Source of the DNA: DASXUX01 sp036504595
GTDB lineage: Bacteria; Planctomycetota; SZUA-567; H5-PLA8
Direction: 5' to 3'
Assembly (NCBI GenBank): GCA_036504595.1
Contig: DASXUX010000085.1
Coordinates: 1 to 12,763 of the forward strand
DNA: 12,763 nucleotides
Shown here: in pieces, positions 6,552 through 12,763 of the stretch
Layout: each line of letters starts with the position of its first letter
Numbering within the stretch: the stretch's first letter is position 1
Notes under the pieces: model-generated
The model's database searches: none
What the model was told of the DNA's origin: nothing
Seen by the model: the letters and a program-made list of their open reading frames with translations, nothing else
Position numbers and translations under genes: made by a program

Positions 6552-6591
6552 TTGGAGCGTGTGGCTAGTGCTGAGGCTAGAGAGGTAACAG
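6552..6591 (+). promoter_or_regulatory. Conserved leader element, copy 2 (upstream of GH53 galactanase)
   Basis: This is the partner of the block at 3070-3110, ending exactly at the GTG start of the galactanase and including its ribosome binding site (GAGAGG, 6580-6585). Shared runs are GCGTGTGGCT (6557-6566) and GAGAGGT (6580-6586). Here the symmetric CTAG copies (6565-6568 and 6577-6580) form perfect pairs across an 8-base loop, where copy 1 has paired CTGG with G-U wobbles. Sequence further upstream does not align clearly, so the conserved unit is short and gene-proximal. A GTTGGAGCG word also occurs about 60 bases upstream (6491-6499). Confidence 0.5.
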
Positions 6592-7608
6592 GTGCGTCTT
6601 TTCATCACATGTATTCTTGTCGCGGTATGGGCCGGGGCTGCAGAGGGTCAAGCGCCGCGGAGCGAATCCAGCTCGCCGCCGCAGATCATCGGTGCAGATA
6701 TTTCCTGGGTGCAGCAGCAGGAGCACGAAGGACTGCATTTCACGGATCGAGGCCAGGAGAAAGACATTCTTGCCCTCCTCAAAGATCGCGGGTTTAGCGC
6801 GATTCGGCTACGGATCTTTCACAGCCCTAAGTCGGAGAAGGGCTACTCCAAGCAGGGTTATTGCGACATGGAGCACACGCTGGCGGTGGCAAAGCGAGTC
6901 AAGGCCGCTGGTATGCGCTTCCTGTTGGATTTTCACTACAGCGATACATGGGCCGATCCGGCGCATCAGAATAAGCCGTCCGCGTGGGCCGATCTCCACG
7001 GTACCGACCTGGAGAAAGCCGTCCACGATTACACTCGTGATGTGATGGCCGCGTTTAAGAAACAAGGAACGGCGCCCGATCTCGTGCAGATCGGGAATGA
7101 AATCAGTAACGGCTTCCTTTGGCCGGACGGAGAAGTATGGAAGACCGGGAAGTGGGACGTGTTTTGCGGTCTCATCAAAGCAGGAATAGCCGGAGCGAAA
7201 GAAGTCGATCCGGCGGTGAGGGTCATGCTGCACCTCGCCTGGGGCGGGCAGAACGCGCAGTCGCGATCATTCCTGGACAAAGCTCTGGCGCAGGGTGTGG
7301 AGTTCGATATCCTCGGCCAATCGTATTATCCGAAGTGGCACGGGAACCTCCAGGATCTGAAAGCGAATCTGACCGACCTGGCGGGCCGCTACAAACAAAA
7401 CATCATTGTCGTGGAATATTCAGTTCCGAACATCCGGCAGATCAACGACATTGTTCACGAACTGCCCGGAGGGAAAGGTTTGGGCACATTCATCTGGGAG
7501 CCTACAAAGTGGGAAGGTCCAGCCTTGTTCGACGGAAAGGGGAACACGAAGCCGGAGATCGATGTGTACGTCAAGATCGCCGAGGACTATGGAAAGCAGG
7601 GCAAGTAG
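6592..7608 (+). CDS. Secreted arabinogalactan endo-beta-1,4-galactanase (GH53)
   Basis: The 338-residue protein starts with GTG at 6592 (ribosome binding site GAGAGG, 6 bases upstream) and a signal peptide (M-R-L-F-I-T-C-I-L-V-A-V-W-A-G-A-A-E-G, cleavage near residue 19). The GH53 TIM barrel is complete: G-A-D-I-S-W-V at about 34, I-R-L-R-I-F near 71, L-L-D-F-H-Y-S-D-T-W-A-D-P near 112, the acid/base Glu170 in V-Q-I-G-N-E, S-Y-Y-P-K-W-H-G near 244, the nucleophile Glu275 in V-V-E-Y-S, and F-I-W-E-P-T near the end. The enzyme cuts beta-1,4-galactan, the side chain of rhamnogalacturonan I, outside the cytoplasm. It shares a leader with the SGNH esterase gene and converges on the carboxylesterase. 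No galactan transporter or sugar regulator is in view. Confidence 0.95.
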   Translation: MRLFITCILVAVWAGAAEGQAPRSESSSPPQIIGADISWVQQQEHEGLHFTDRGQEKDILALLKDRGFSAIRLRIFHSPKSEKGYSKQGYCDMEHTLAVAKRVKAAGMRFLLDFHYSDTWADPAHQNKPSAWADLHGTDLEKAVHDYTRDVMAAFKKQGTAPDLVQIGNEISNGFLWPDGEVWKTGKWDVFCGLIKAGIAGAKEVDPAVRVMLHLAWGGQNAQSRSFLDKALAQGVEFDILGQSYYPKWHGNLQDLKANLTDLAGRYKQNIIVVEYSVPNIRQINDIVHELPGGKGLGTFIWEPTKWEGPALFDGKGNTKPEIDVYVKIAEDYGKQGK

Positions 7609-7705
7609 TTGGTGTCCCGGAGGAACGAAGTTGTGGCGATGGCCGAACTCCCGAGAGTGTTTCTTATTTGATCATCAGTCGCGTCGTTCGCAAACAACCC
7701 AGCCA

Positions 7706-9310
7706 TCATTTCTCCAGAACGCTCCGGTAGAATTCCATTTTTTCTTTTACGGCAATCGGACGAGCGCCTGGTTTTGTGCCGAGTGCCATCGTGGATGGAT
7801 CGTTCGAGTCAAATGGCTTCCACAACTGGAGATCTTGCCCGTTGGGATTACCGGTTTTGATGAAGTTGACCCAATACGAAGAGACCTGCTCGGCAACCTG
7901 CCGGTCCTCGTCGGTCCAGGGCCTGTCCAGCTTCTTCAGGTTCTGGAACTCGTAGACCAGATCGGAACTATGGAATGCGCCAAACTCGGGATGCTCCGGC
8001 CAGGAAATGGGTTGATCGAAAAGATAAGTGTACACTGGCGCCTTGGCGGTCTTGGCTCTTCTTCTTGCCCAATAGAATACGGAGGCCGTGCGATATTCGA
8101 TCTGCGCCAGCTTCTCCATGTCACGAGCAGCTTGGTCGGTTGTCGCCGGATAGAGCGCCAAAAAAGCGTCCTTCTTCTCTTCGAATGCCTTCGGCACTTT
8201 CGCGGCGTATGAAGCGGCTGTGGTCTTGGAGTATTTAGCTGGCGGTCCGAAATCGTCTGCGGTAATGCCTGTCAGGATCGGCACGTCCGAGGCCAGTCCT
8301 TTGTCGAGAGCATCGCAATACTCCAGCGGAAAGGCCCAGCAATCCGTGTTCACCCCGCCAGCCAGGCAGTTCTTGGTGAAAGCGCCCACAGCCGGATCGT
8401 TGGCGATGAGTTCGGAGGCGGGCATTTTGCGAAGATCTTCTAGTGATGCGGCTTTCTTCGCTTGGGCAAATTTCAGTCCCTCTTGCTCCTTTTGCCACAC
8501 GTTGCCGATTGAATGTTTCTTCGTCAGGTAATCGTAGGGAAAGCTCACGGCAATGGCGCCCCGAAACAACCCTTTGGCAAGCGGGCTCGTGGTCAAGTAG
8601 TGCAGAGCCATCGCGCCGCTCGATTGCCCACAAATCGTTACTTTCTCTGGATCTCCGCCGAATGCGGCAATGTTCTTCTGCACCCACTTCAGCGCGGCGA
8701 TGATGTCCAACATGCCATACGTGCCGCAGGAGCGATTCGAGGATTCGGCGGTCAATTGTGGATGACCCATACCGCCAAGAATCCCGAGCCGGAAGTTTAC
8801 GGTTACAACAATAATGCCCTTCTTGGCTAGTTCTTCGCCATCGTAGATAGAGACGCTGCCCGACCCACGAGTTCCCGAACCTCCATGAATGTAAAACAAC
8901 ACAGCGAGGTGATCCTTGGCGCTTCTTGCCGGAGTCCAAACATTAAGGAACAAACAATCCTCACTCATAGGGCCAGTCGCAGCGAACTCGACTGTGTACG
9001 GCGGCGCACCGGTGCTCGCAGGCTGAACGCAACTGGCGCCAAAGCTGTCGGCCCTGCGCACGCCATCCCAATGGGCCGCTGTTTGAGGCTGGCGCCAACG
9101 CAGATTTCCTGCCGGTGGCGCCGCGTAAGGAATGCCCTTGAAAGCGACCACCGTATTTGCGCTGTTGGATACACCTTCGATAAGTCCCGTTTCTATCTGA
9201 ATCGGCTTGCGGACGTCAGACTCAACGGCAAGGCCCGATGAAGCTGCGATGAGCAGCAGTGCCGAGATGAAGTACGGGCGACATACGCGCCTGACATGTC
9301 TCGGAACCAT
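7706..9310 (-). CDS. Secreted type-B carboxylesterase (para-nitrobenzyl-esterase family)
   Basis: The 534-residue protein has a signal peptide (basic start with R-H-V-R-R, then F-I-S-A-L-L-L-I-A-A-S-S-G-L-A). The family signature E-D-C-L-F-L-N-V-W is near residue 117, and the oxyanion-loop H-G-G is near 142. The nucleophile elbow is G-Q-S-S-G with Ser230, where many relatives have G-E-S-A-G. The histidine is His447 in G-A-F-H-S-S-D. At the acid position (about 353) the sequence reads T-A-D-D-F-G, so Asp may replace the usual Glu. Length is normal. It probably cleaves acyl or feruloyl esters outside the cytoplasm, which suits the pectin enzymes, but type-B esterase substrates cannot be read from sequence. 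CGAGAGG precedes the start on the minus strand, and a TATACT -10-like hexamer lies about 55 bases upstream without a good -35. It converges on the GH53 gene. Confidence 0.93.
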   Translation of the reverse strand: MVPRHVRRVCRPYFISALLLIAASSGLAVESDVRKPIQIETGLIEGVSNSANTVVAFKGIPYAAPPAGNLRWRQPQTAAHWDGVRRADSFGASCVQPASTGAPPYTVEFAATGPMSEDCLFLNVWTPARSAKDHLAVLFYIHGGSGTRGSGSVSIYDGEELAKKGIIVVTVNFRLGILGGMGHPQLTAESSNRSCGTYGMLDIIAALKWVQKNIAAFGGDPEKVTICGQSSGAMALHYLTTSPLAKGLFRGAIAVSFPYDYLTKKHSIGNVWQKEQEGLKFAQAKKAASLEDLRKMPASELIANDPAVGAFTKNCLAGGVNTDCWAFPLEYCDALDKGLASDVPILTGITADDFGPPAKYSKTTAASYAAKVPKAFEEKKDAFLALYPATTDQAARDMEKLAQIEYRTASVFYWARRRAKTAKAPVYTYLFDQPISWPEHPEFGAFHSSDLVYEFQNLKKLDRPWTDEDRQVAEQVSSYWVNFIKTGNPNGQDLQLWKPFDSNDPSTMALGTKPGARPIAVKEKMEFYRSVLEK

Positions 9311-9511
9311 AACGACCTCTCGATGAAATGACCCGTTTGCGGATTTCCGTAATTGCGCTCTGCAGTATAAGGAGATCGTAACAAGACGAAAGCCGGAGAA
9401 GTGGTCCCTTGAGTGTCGGCCGCAGACGGAAACGGTTGCGCGAAAGCTTCAACGTGCAGGACGGTTGCTGACCACCTTGGTGAACGTCCTTGGTCCAGGG
9501 CAAGAGGAATT

Positions 9512-9895
9512 GTGAGGCCCGAGTGCCTGATCTTATCGCCGACGGCCGACACCAAACGTTTCCGTGCGCCGACCGGGCAAATTCTCACGCCGCCTGCAGA
9601 CTGGGCCTGTCTTCCGCCCGGCGATGCCGGACTGACGCGCCGCGTGAAGCAGGCCGGTCCGTCGTGGCAGGTTGTCGAGAAGCGCGGGAACAAAACGTTC
9701 TCTCGTGGGCTGTGGGCGCCAGCGGTGAGCATCGCCGCCGCCCAGGGCGCGTTGGAACAGGAACGATCCACACCGGAGTATGCAAAGCGCAGAGCGGCTG
9801 CCCTCCGACGCAGGGAACGTGAACAAAAGGAGTACGTCGGCGAATTTGCTTTGGCGGTGCTGCAGTTCTTGAACTTCGCTCAGGCTTGCCGATAA
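9512..9895 (+). pseudogene. DUF2293 protein, N-terminal part, 3'-truncated
   Basis: From a GTG at 9512 (AGAGG a few bases upstream) the frame gives 127 residues typical of the first part of DUF2293 proteins. It contains L-T-P-P-A-D-W-A-C-L-P-P-G-D, then L-T-R-R-V-K-Q-A-G-P-S-W, F-S-R-G-L-W-A-P-A, a charged helix with R-S-T-P-E-Y-A-K-R-R-A, and E-Y-V-G-E-F-A-L-A-V-L-Q-F-L-N-F-A. It stops abruptly (Q-A-C-R, TAA at 9893-9895), about 100 residues short of the family, and the end of the guaC gene begins 27 bases later. No continuation is seen in the other frames. The ORF stays open upstream to 9413, but that part does not look like the family. It could still be expressed as a short protein. A C-terminal piece of the family lies at 1737-1868. 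Confidence 0.68.
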
Positions 9896-9921
9896 ACGCC
9901 AACAGGTGGGTGTGATCCCCA

Positions 9922-10944
9922 TCAGCCGATCCAACTTTCAAATACGCTGTTGTGGGTTCGGTTCACCCGGATGAACGTGCAGCACTTTGGGAAATCCTTG
10001 AGCTTCGAAGCCCCCAAATAGGTGGCAGCCGAGGACAGTCCGCCAGCGATCTCTTGGAGCGTGGCCGAAACCGGGCCTTTGCATGGAACCTCGATGCACC
10101 GCCCCTCTGCCGCCCGATAGCCTTTCAGCCCCCCGCTGTACTTCCGGTTCGCTTCGAGACTCGACATGCCGTAGAATTTGAACTTGCCGTCGCTCCTCTC
10201 ACCATCGCACTCGTCATGCCCGGCGAGCAGACCTCCGACCATGACGAAGTCGGCTCCTGCGGCGAAAGCTTTTGCGACGTCTCCAGGGCATGTCACTCCG
10301 CCGTCCGAACAGATTTTGGCTCCGCAGCCGTGCGCCGCATCTGCGCACTCGATGACCGCAGAGAGCTGGGGATAGCCGCAGCCACTGATCAGGCGTGTAG
10401 TGCAGCAGCTTCCGGATCCGATGCCGATCTTGACGATGTCAACTCCGCCGTTGATGACGAGATGGTGGACGAGTTCCGGAGTCACGACGTTTCCGGCCAT
10501 GAGAACGGCGTTCGGATACTTGTCTCGAACCATCTTGATCCGCTCCGCTGCGAACTGGATGTGAGCATTTGCCACATCGACACAGAGGAATGGCAGAACG
10601 TCAACTCGCTTGCTGAAATCATCGAGCTTCTGCATGTCCTCGGTCTTGATGCCGAGCGTATAGAAGCATCCCTTGGGCGCGGTTCGAAAGAACTCGACCA
10701 ACTGATCCAATTGATAGTGCTTGTGCAGGCAGGTCATCATTCCGTGCTCGGCCATGGCCTTCGCCATCGAGAACGTCCCGACCGTATCGAGGTTGGCGGC
10801 GATGATCGGAATACCATTCCAAGAGCACTTCTTGAACGTGAACTCCCTGTCGAGACGGACACTGGATCGGCTCGGTGCCTTCGACCATTGGGGCTTGATG
10901 AGCACGTCACAGAAGTCCAGTTTTACATCAGGATCGATTCGCAT
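9922..10944 (-). CDS. guaC: GMP reductase
   Basis: The 340-residue protein is a complete IMPDH/GMPR-type TIM barrel without the CBS domains of IMP dehydrogenase. It opens with D-F-C-D-V-L-I-K-P, the GMP-reductase version of this segment. The catalytic cysteine lies in G-S-G-S-C-C-T-T-R (Cys181, preceded by an extra Cys180). The phosphate-binding S-D-G-G-V near residue 213 and the flap with F-Y-G-M-S-S and K-Y-S-G-G-L-K-G-Y are present. The enzyme reduces GMP to IMP with NADPH, for purine salvage in the cytoplasm. The start at 10944 is preferred over 10968 because GGAGGAG lies just upstream and the protein begins as relatives do. The upstream 72-residue ORF overlaps this start by 17 bases, so translational coupling is likely. 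It converges on the DUF2293 fragment with a 26-base gap. Confidence 0.95.
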   Translation of the reverse strand: MRIDPDVKLDFCDVLIKPQWSKAPSRSSVRLDREFTFKKCSWNGIPIIAANLDTVGTFSMAKAMAEHGMMTCLHKHYQLDQLVEFFRTAPKGCFYTLGIKTEDMQKLDDFSKRVDVLPFLCVDVANAHIQFAAERIKMVRDKYPNAVLMAGNVVTPELVHHLVINGGVDIVKIGIGSGSCCTTRLISGCGYPQLSAVIECADAAHGCGAKICSDGGVTCPGDVAKAFAAGADFVMVGGLLAGHDECDGERSDGKFKFYGMSSLEANRKYSGGLKGYRAAEGRCIEVPCKGPVSATLQEIAGGLSSAATYLGASKLKDFPKCCTFIRVNRTHNSVFESWIG

Positions 10945-11146
10945 CGGTCTCCTCCCACGTAAACACAATCGACTTGTCAGGCTGGGTTCGGGAACAAAAG
11001 TTCGGCCTCGGCCTGGCGTTGGGGCCGCAAAGAAGAACAGCCACGGCGTTGCTCTTCAGACCAAAGATGCGGTCGAAGACCTTGAGTGTGCCGCCGGAAT
11101 CGATTAGATCGTCGATCTGTTCGAGGCTCACATACTCCACTTCCAT
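10928..11146 (-). CDS. Small hypothetical protein overlapping the guaC start (72 aa)
   Basis: I do not recognise this protein. From the ATG at 11146 it reads M-E-V-E-Y-V-S-L-E-Q-I-D-D-L-I-D-S-G-G-T-L-K-V-F-D... and continues with V-A-V-L-L-C-G-P and a Pro/Arg/Asn segment, ending W-E-E-T-D. It is acidic, with a strand/helix pattern and no membrane segment. It overlaps the guaC start by 17 bases and carries the guaC ribosome binding site, which argues for an operon. A longer form starting at 11182 is possible. However, a promoter-like ATGACC-17-TATAGT (11182 down to 11154) would place transcription start next to 11146, favouring the short, nearly leaderless form. It could be a chance ORF; codon use looks like coding. 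Confidence 0.5.
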   Translation of the reverse strand: MEVEYVSLEQIDDLIDSGGTLKVFDRIFGLKSNAVAVLLCGPNARPRPNFCSRTQPDKSIVFTWEETDANRS

Positions 11147-11153
11147 GCCTTCA

Positions 11154-11182
11154 ACTATACCGCTCCTTGCGAGTGTGGTCAT
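11154..11182 (-). promoter_or_regulatory. Promoter candidate for the small ORF-guaC unit
   Basis: On the minus strand ATGACC (11182-11177) and TATAGT (11159-11154) are spaced by 17 bases. They match sigma-70 consensus at four and five of six positions, respectively. Transcription would begin at or beside the ATG at 11146. This is motif evidence only. Confidence 0.33.
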
Positions 11183-11388
11183 CCGAAGAAGAGGAACTCA
11201 CCGGAGCGTCACCAAGTGCCTGCGATCTGCCAATGCCATGCCAACGATGCGGCTCAAGCCCCTTGCGTCGCCTGCGAAGCGTTCACGGCCTGATCGGTAA
11301 CCGCATCGGTCAATATGCCGTCAGTACGTTCATAATTGGAGTGCCTTGCGCTGCGTCGATTTAATTAATCAATCCGCAGCCTTAAACG
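11183..11388. other. Intergenic region between guaC unit and cold shock gene
   Basis: About 310 bases separate the guaC unit from the cspA-like start. I see no supported gene in either strand; the ORFs here are Arg/Ser/Pro-rich shadows. An AT-rich patch with the palindrome TTAATTAA (11361-11368) stands out against the GC-rich surroundings and may be promoter or regulator DNA for either divergent gene. Confidence 0.4.
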
Positions 11389-11417
11389 TTGTGGTTGCTC
11401 CCGCCGCGGACTACAAT
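11389..11417 (+). promoter_or_regulatory. Promoter candidate for the cold shock gene
   Basis: TTGTGG (11389-11394) and TACAAT (11412-11417) are spaced by exactly 17 bases. The -10 matches consensus at five of six positions, and the -35 keeps TTG. A start near 11424 would give a leader of about 70 bases, shorter than the long regulatory leader of E. coli cspA. Motif evidence only. Confidence 0.45.
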
Positions 11418-11493
11418 GCGTCTAATCGCTCAAATACAACCGGCCATTGTGGACGGTATGTGGCCGGGCAAAGCACAGAAGGTAAGAAGTCAC

Positions 11494-11700
11494 ATGACGA
11501 CAGGCAAAGTGAAGTGGTTCAATGATCAAAAGGGGTTCGGATTCATTACCCCAGACGCGGGCGGCAAGGACTTGTTCTGCCACCATAGCGAAATCAAGGC
11601 AGAAGGCTTCCGTTCACTGGCTGAGGGCCAGGCGGTACAGTACGACGCCATTGAGGACACCAAGGGGCCAAAGGCGACGAACGTTCGCCCGATTCAGTAA
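11494..11700 (+). CDS. CspA-family cold shock protein
   Basis: The 68-residue single-domain protein has the full cold-shock fold signature: G-K-V-K-W-F-N at the start, RNP1 K13-G-F-G-F-I18, and RNP2 D26-L-F-C-H-H-S32. In RNP2 the usual Val after Phe is Cys29. It binds single-stranded RNA or DNA in the cytoplasm and acts as an RNA chaperone, induced by cold or expressed constitutively depending on the paralogue. The start at 11494 is preceded by AGAAGG and matches the family start exactly; the frame is open from 11389 but the extra part is non-family. A promoter candidate lies about 80 bases upstream and a strong intrinsic terminator about 25 bases downstream, so this is a one-gene transcription unit. 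Confidence 0.96.
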   Translation: MTTGKVKWFNDQKGFGFITPDAGGKDLFCHHSEIKAEGFRSLAEGQAVQYDAIEDTKGPKATNVRPIQ

Positions 11701-11723
11701 TTCACTGCGAATTTCAAGGTGTG

Positions 11724-11758
11724 AGCGGGGCGGCCATGAAGGTCGCCCCGCTTTTTGT
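11724..11758 (+). terminator. Rho-independent terminator of the cold shock gene
   Basis: A 12-bp stem (11724-11735 with 11741-11752; GC-rich core AGCGGGGCG/CGCCCCGCT, one G-U pair) closes a five-base ATGAA loop and is followed by TTTTGTT. The reverse strand has no matching T tract, so it acts in one direction only. It starts 24 bases after the stop codon. Confidence 0.92.
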
Positions 11759-11790
11759 TGTGACGTTTCCTGTTCAATGCTCTTTGAGCC

Positions 11791-12116
11791 TGGAGGATTC
11801 TCTATCCGGTGATCGTCGCCAGCTTCGGCTTCGTGTTTGTCCAGGCGTTTCGGGGCAAGGTTCCGTGGATCGTCGCCATGCCGTTCGCCGCCAACCTTCT
11901 CGCCAATCTGCTGTTCATGCCAATCTTCTCGGGCCTGAGGAACGTGCCACTGGCGGCGTTGTCGTCGTCGTTTGGGCGACGATCATCTGGTGCGCGGTTG
12001 CCGTTTGGCCACGCCGTCGCCGGGTCACCTTGGCCCAAGGCTCGTACTTCGTGTGGGTGTCTATTGCGACCGTGCTGCAATTGTCGATCACGGCGATAAA
12101 CTGGGGGCGCGGTTAG
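11791..12116 (+). pseudogene. TspO/MBR-family membrane protein, 5'-truncated and frameshifted
   Basis: Frame 1 from about 11800 reads L-Y-P-V-I-V-A-S-F-G-F-V-F-V-Q-A-F-R-G-K-V-P-W, then A-N-L-L-A-N-L-L-F-M-P-I-F-S-G-L-R-N. At about 11960 the family match moves to frame 3: V-V-W-A-T-I-I-W-C-A-V-A-V-W-P, then Y-F-V-W-V-S-I-A-T-V-L-Q-L-S-I-T-A-I-N-W-G before the TAG at 12114-12116. Together these are the membrane helices of a TspO/MBR (tryptophan-rich sensory) type protein. The switch lies in a GTC-GTC-GTC repeat, so slippage loss of about four bases would explain it. An in-frame TGA at 11785 and the nearby terminator leave no room for the first part. The tail overlaps the convergent gene by four bases. 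A start at GTG 11809 would give only a 96-residue hybrid. Confidence 0.75.
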
Positions 12117-12763
12117 CGGTCCGCTTTCGCGTCACGCGGTGCGCGGCCGAACACGCGCTCAATCGCTTCAAGCTTCGTCATGCCTTCGCCTTTTGTCGGC
12201 GCGACGATGCCGCCTTCACCAAACTCGTTCCAGGCGTAGATCGTGAAAAGCTTCTGGCGCCCGCCGCCCAGCAAAGGCAGGCCGAAACGGGGATTGGCGT
12301 CGAGATCGGCGGCAATCTGGCGTAGTTCAGCCTCGAATTCCGCCGCGGTCGGAAAAGCAAAGGCGGGCCGTTTGTCACGCCAAGGCCGTGCGTTGAATCC
12401 GGCGGCCATGAACGGAACGTAGGGCAACGCCGACTTGGCCTGCTGTGCGTTCCACTGCCGGATGGCTTTCGCCAGTTCTTGGAACGGGTAGTCTTCTGGT
12501 TTCTGCTCCAGCTTCGGTAGGTCCATGTACGTGTTCGTGAAGTCGAAGAGCTTGGCCGCGGGCCAATCCTGGCCGACGACGCTCCCGCCCATCACGCCGC
12601 CGCCAACCAGCATTTCACCCAAGCCCGCCTCTTTTACCGAAGCGCGCAACTGGTCGAGCTGCCGTTTTTCCCGCGCCGGATCGTCGCCGTTGTCCAGTGC
12701 GAAGTGGTGCGCGCTGTGGATCTTGAAGACCAGCTTCCCGCCTACACGCAGGTAGCTGGGATG
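12113..12763 (-). CDS. Glycoside hydrolase family 99-like protein, C-terminal part (runs off window)
   Basis: The minus-strand frame is open from the window edge to the TAA at 12113-12115, giving at least 216 residues. It contains Y-L-R-V-G-G-K-L-V-F-K-I-H at the edge, G-E-M-L-V-G-G-G-V-M near residue 60, F-D-F-T-N-T-Y-M-D-L-P, P-F-M-A-A-G-F-N-A-R-P-W, and the late block Y-A-W-N-E-F-G-E-G-G-I-V-A-P-T. This W-N-E-x-x-E-G block is the hallmark of GH99-like / WbsX-type proteins. The barrel's N-terminal half lies beyond the window. GH99 enzymes act on alpha-mannosides, but the 'GH99-like' group is broad, and I would not assign a substrate. The ATG at 12649 is internal, since family sequence continues upstream of it. 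It ends tail to tail with the TspO remnant. Confidence 0.75.
   Translation of the reverse strand, partial: HPSYLRVGGKLVFKIHSAHHFALDNGDDPAREKRQLDQLRASVKEAGLGEMLVGGGVMGGSVVGQDWPAAKLFDFTNTYMDLPKLEQKPEDYPFQELAKAIRQWNAQQAKSALPYVPFMAAGFNARPWRDKRPAFAFPTAAEFEAELRQIAADLDANPRFGLPLLGGGRQKLFTIYAWNEFGEGGIVAPTKGEGMTKLEAIERVFGRAPRDAKADR

Noticed and set aside
10671..10700. GGTTCGAA word resembling a tRNA T-arm
   Set aside because: It lies inside the guaC coding sequence and has no cloverleaf around it.
9952..10962. Plus-strand ORF (336 codons) opposite guaC
   Set aside because: The GMP reductase on the minus strand is unmistakable; the plus-strand product shows no family features.

Overview
The window looks like a chromosomal stretch from a GC-rich, free-living bacterium, most likely a planctomycete or a relative. 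The reasons are the mix of secreted plant-polysaccharide enzymes with small conserved unknowns, loose gene spacing, few operons and many gene remnants. This assignment is an inference; there is no rRNA or tRNA to anchor it. I see no CRISPR array, insertion sequence, integrase or replication origin.

Left part (1-2837): the 3' end of a three-Cys-motif partner gene (TcmP-like), probably frameshifted, is followed 9 bases later by an intact phage Gp37/Gp68-family (DUF5131) gene. Next come two gene remnants: the 3' half of an alpha/beta-hydrolase esterase and the C-terminal end of a DUF2293 protein. An intact SDH-family (SppA/Clp-fold) serine proteinase follows.

Middle part (3070-9310): this carries a loose set of exported enzymes fitting breakdown of pectin side chains. 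They are a rhamnogalacturonan-acetylesterase-like SGNH hydrolase, a Tat-exported six-hairpin-glycosidase-like protein, a GH53 endo-beta-1,4-galactanase and, on the opposite strand, a type-B carboxylesterase. Three small unknown genes (3943-5152) sit among them. The SGNH and GH53 genes share a ~40-base leader directly upstream of their starts, with substitutions that keep short stems paired. This is the most interesting non-coding signal in the window.

Right part (9512-12763): an N-terminal DUF2293 fragment converges on a GMP reductase gene (guaC). A small unknown ORF overlaps the guaC start. Next are a CspA-type cold shock gene with a promoter candidate and a textbook intrinsic terminator, a TspO/MBR-family pseudogene (5'-truncated and frameshifted), and the C-terminal part of a GH99-like protein running off the window on the minus strand.

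Two themes stand out. The first is polysaccharide degradation by separately expressed exported enzymes. The second is heavy gene decay: five recognisable fragments, two of them complementary ends of the same family (DUF2293) at the two edges of an ~8 kb block.
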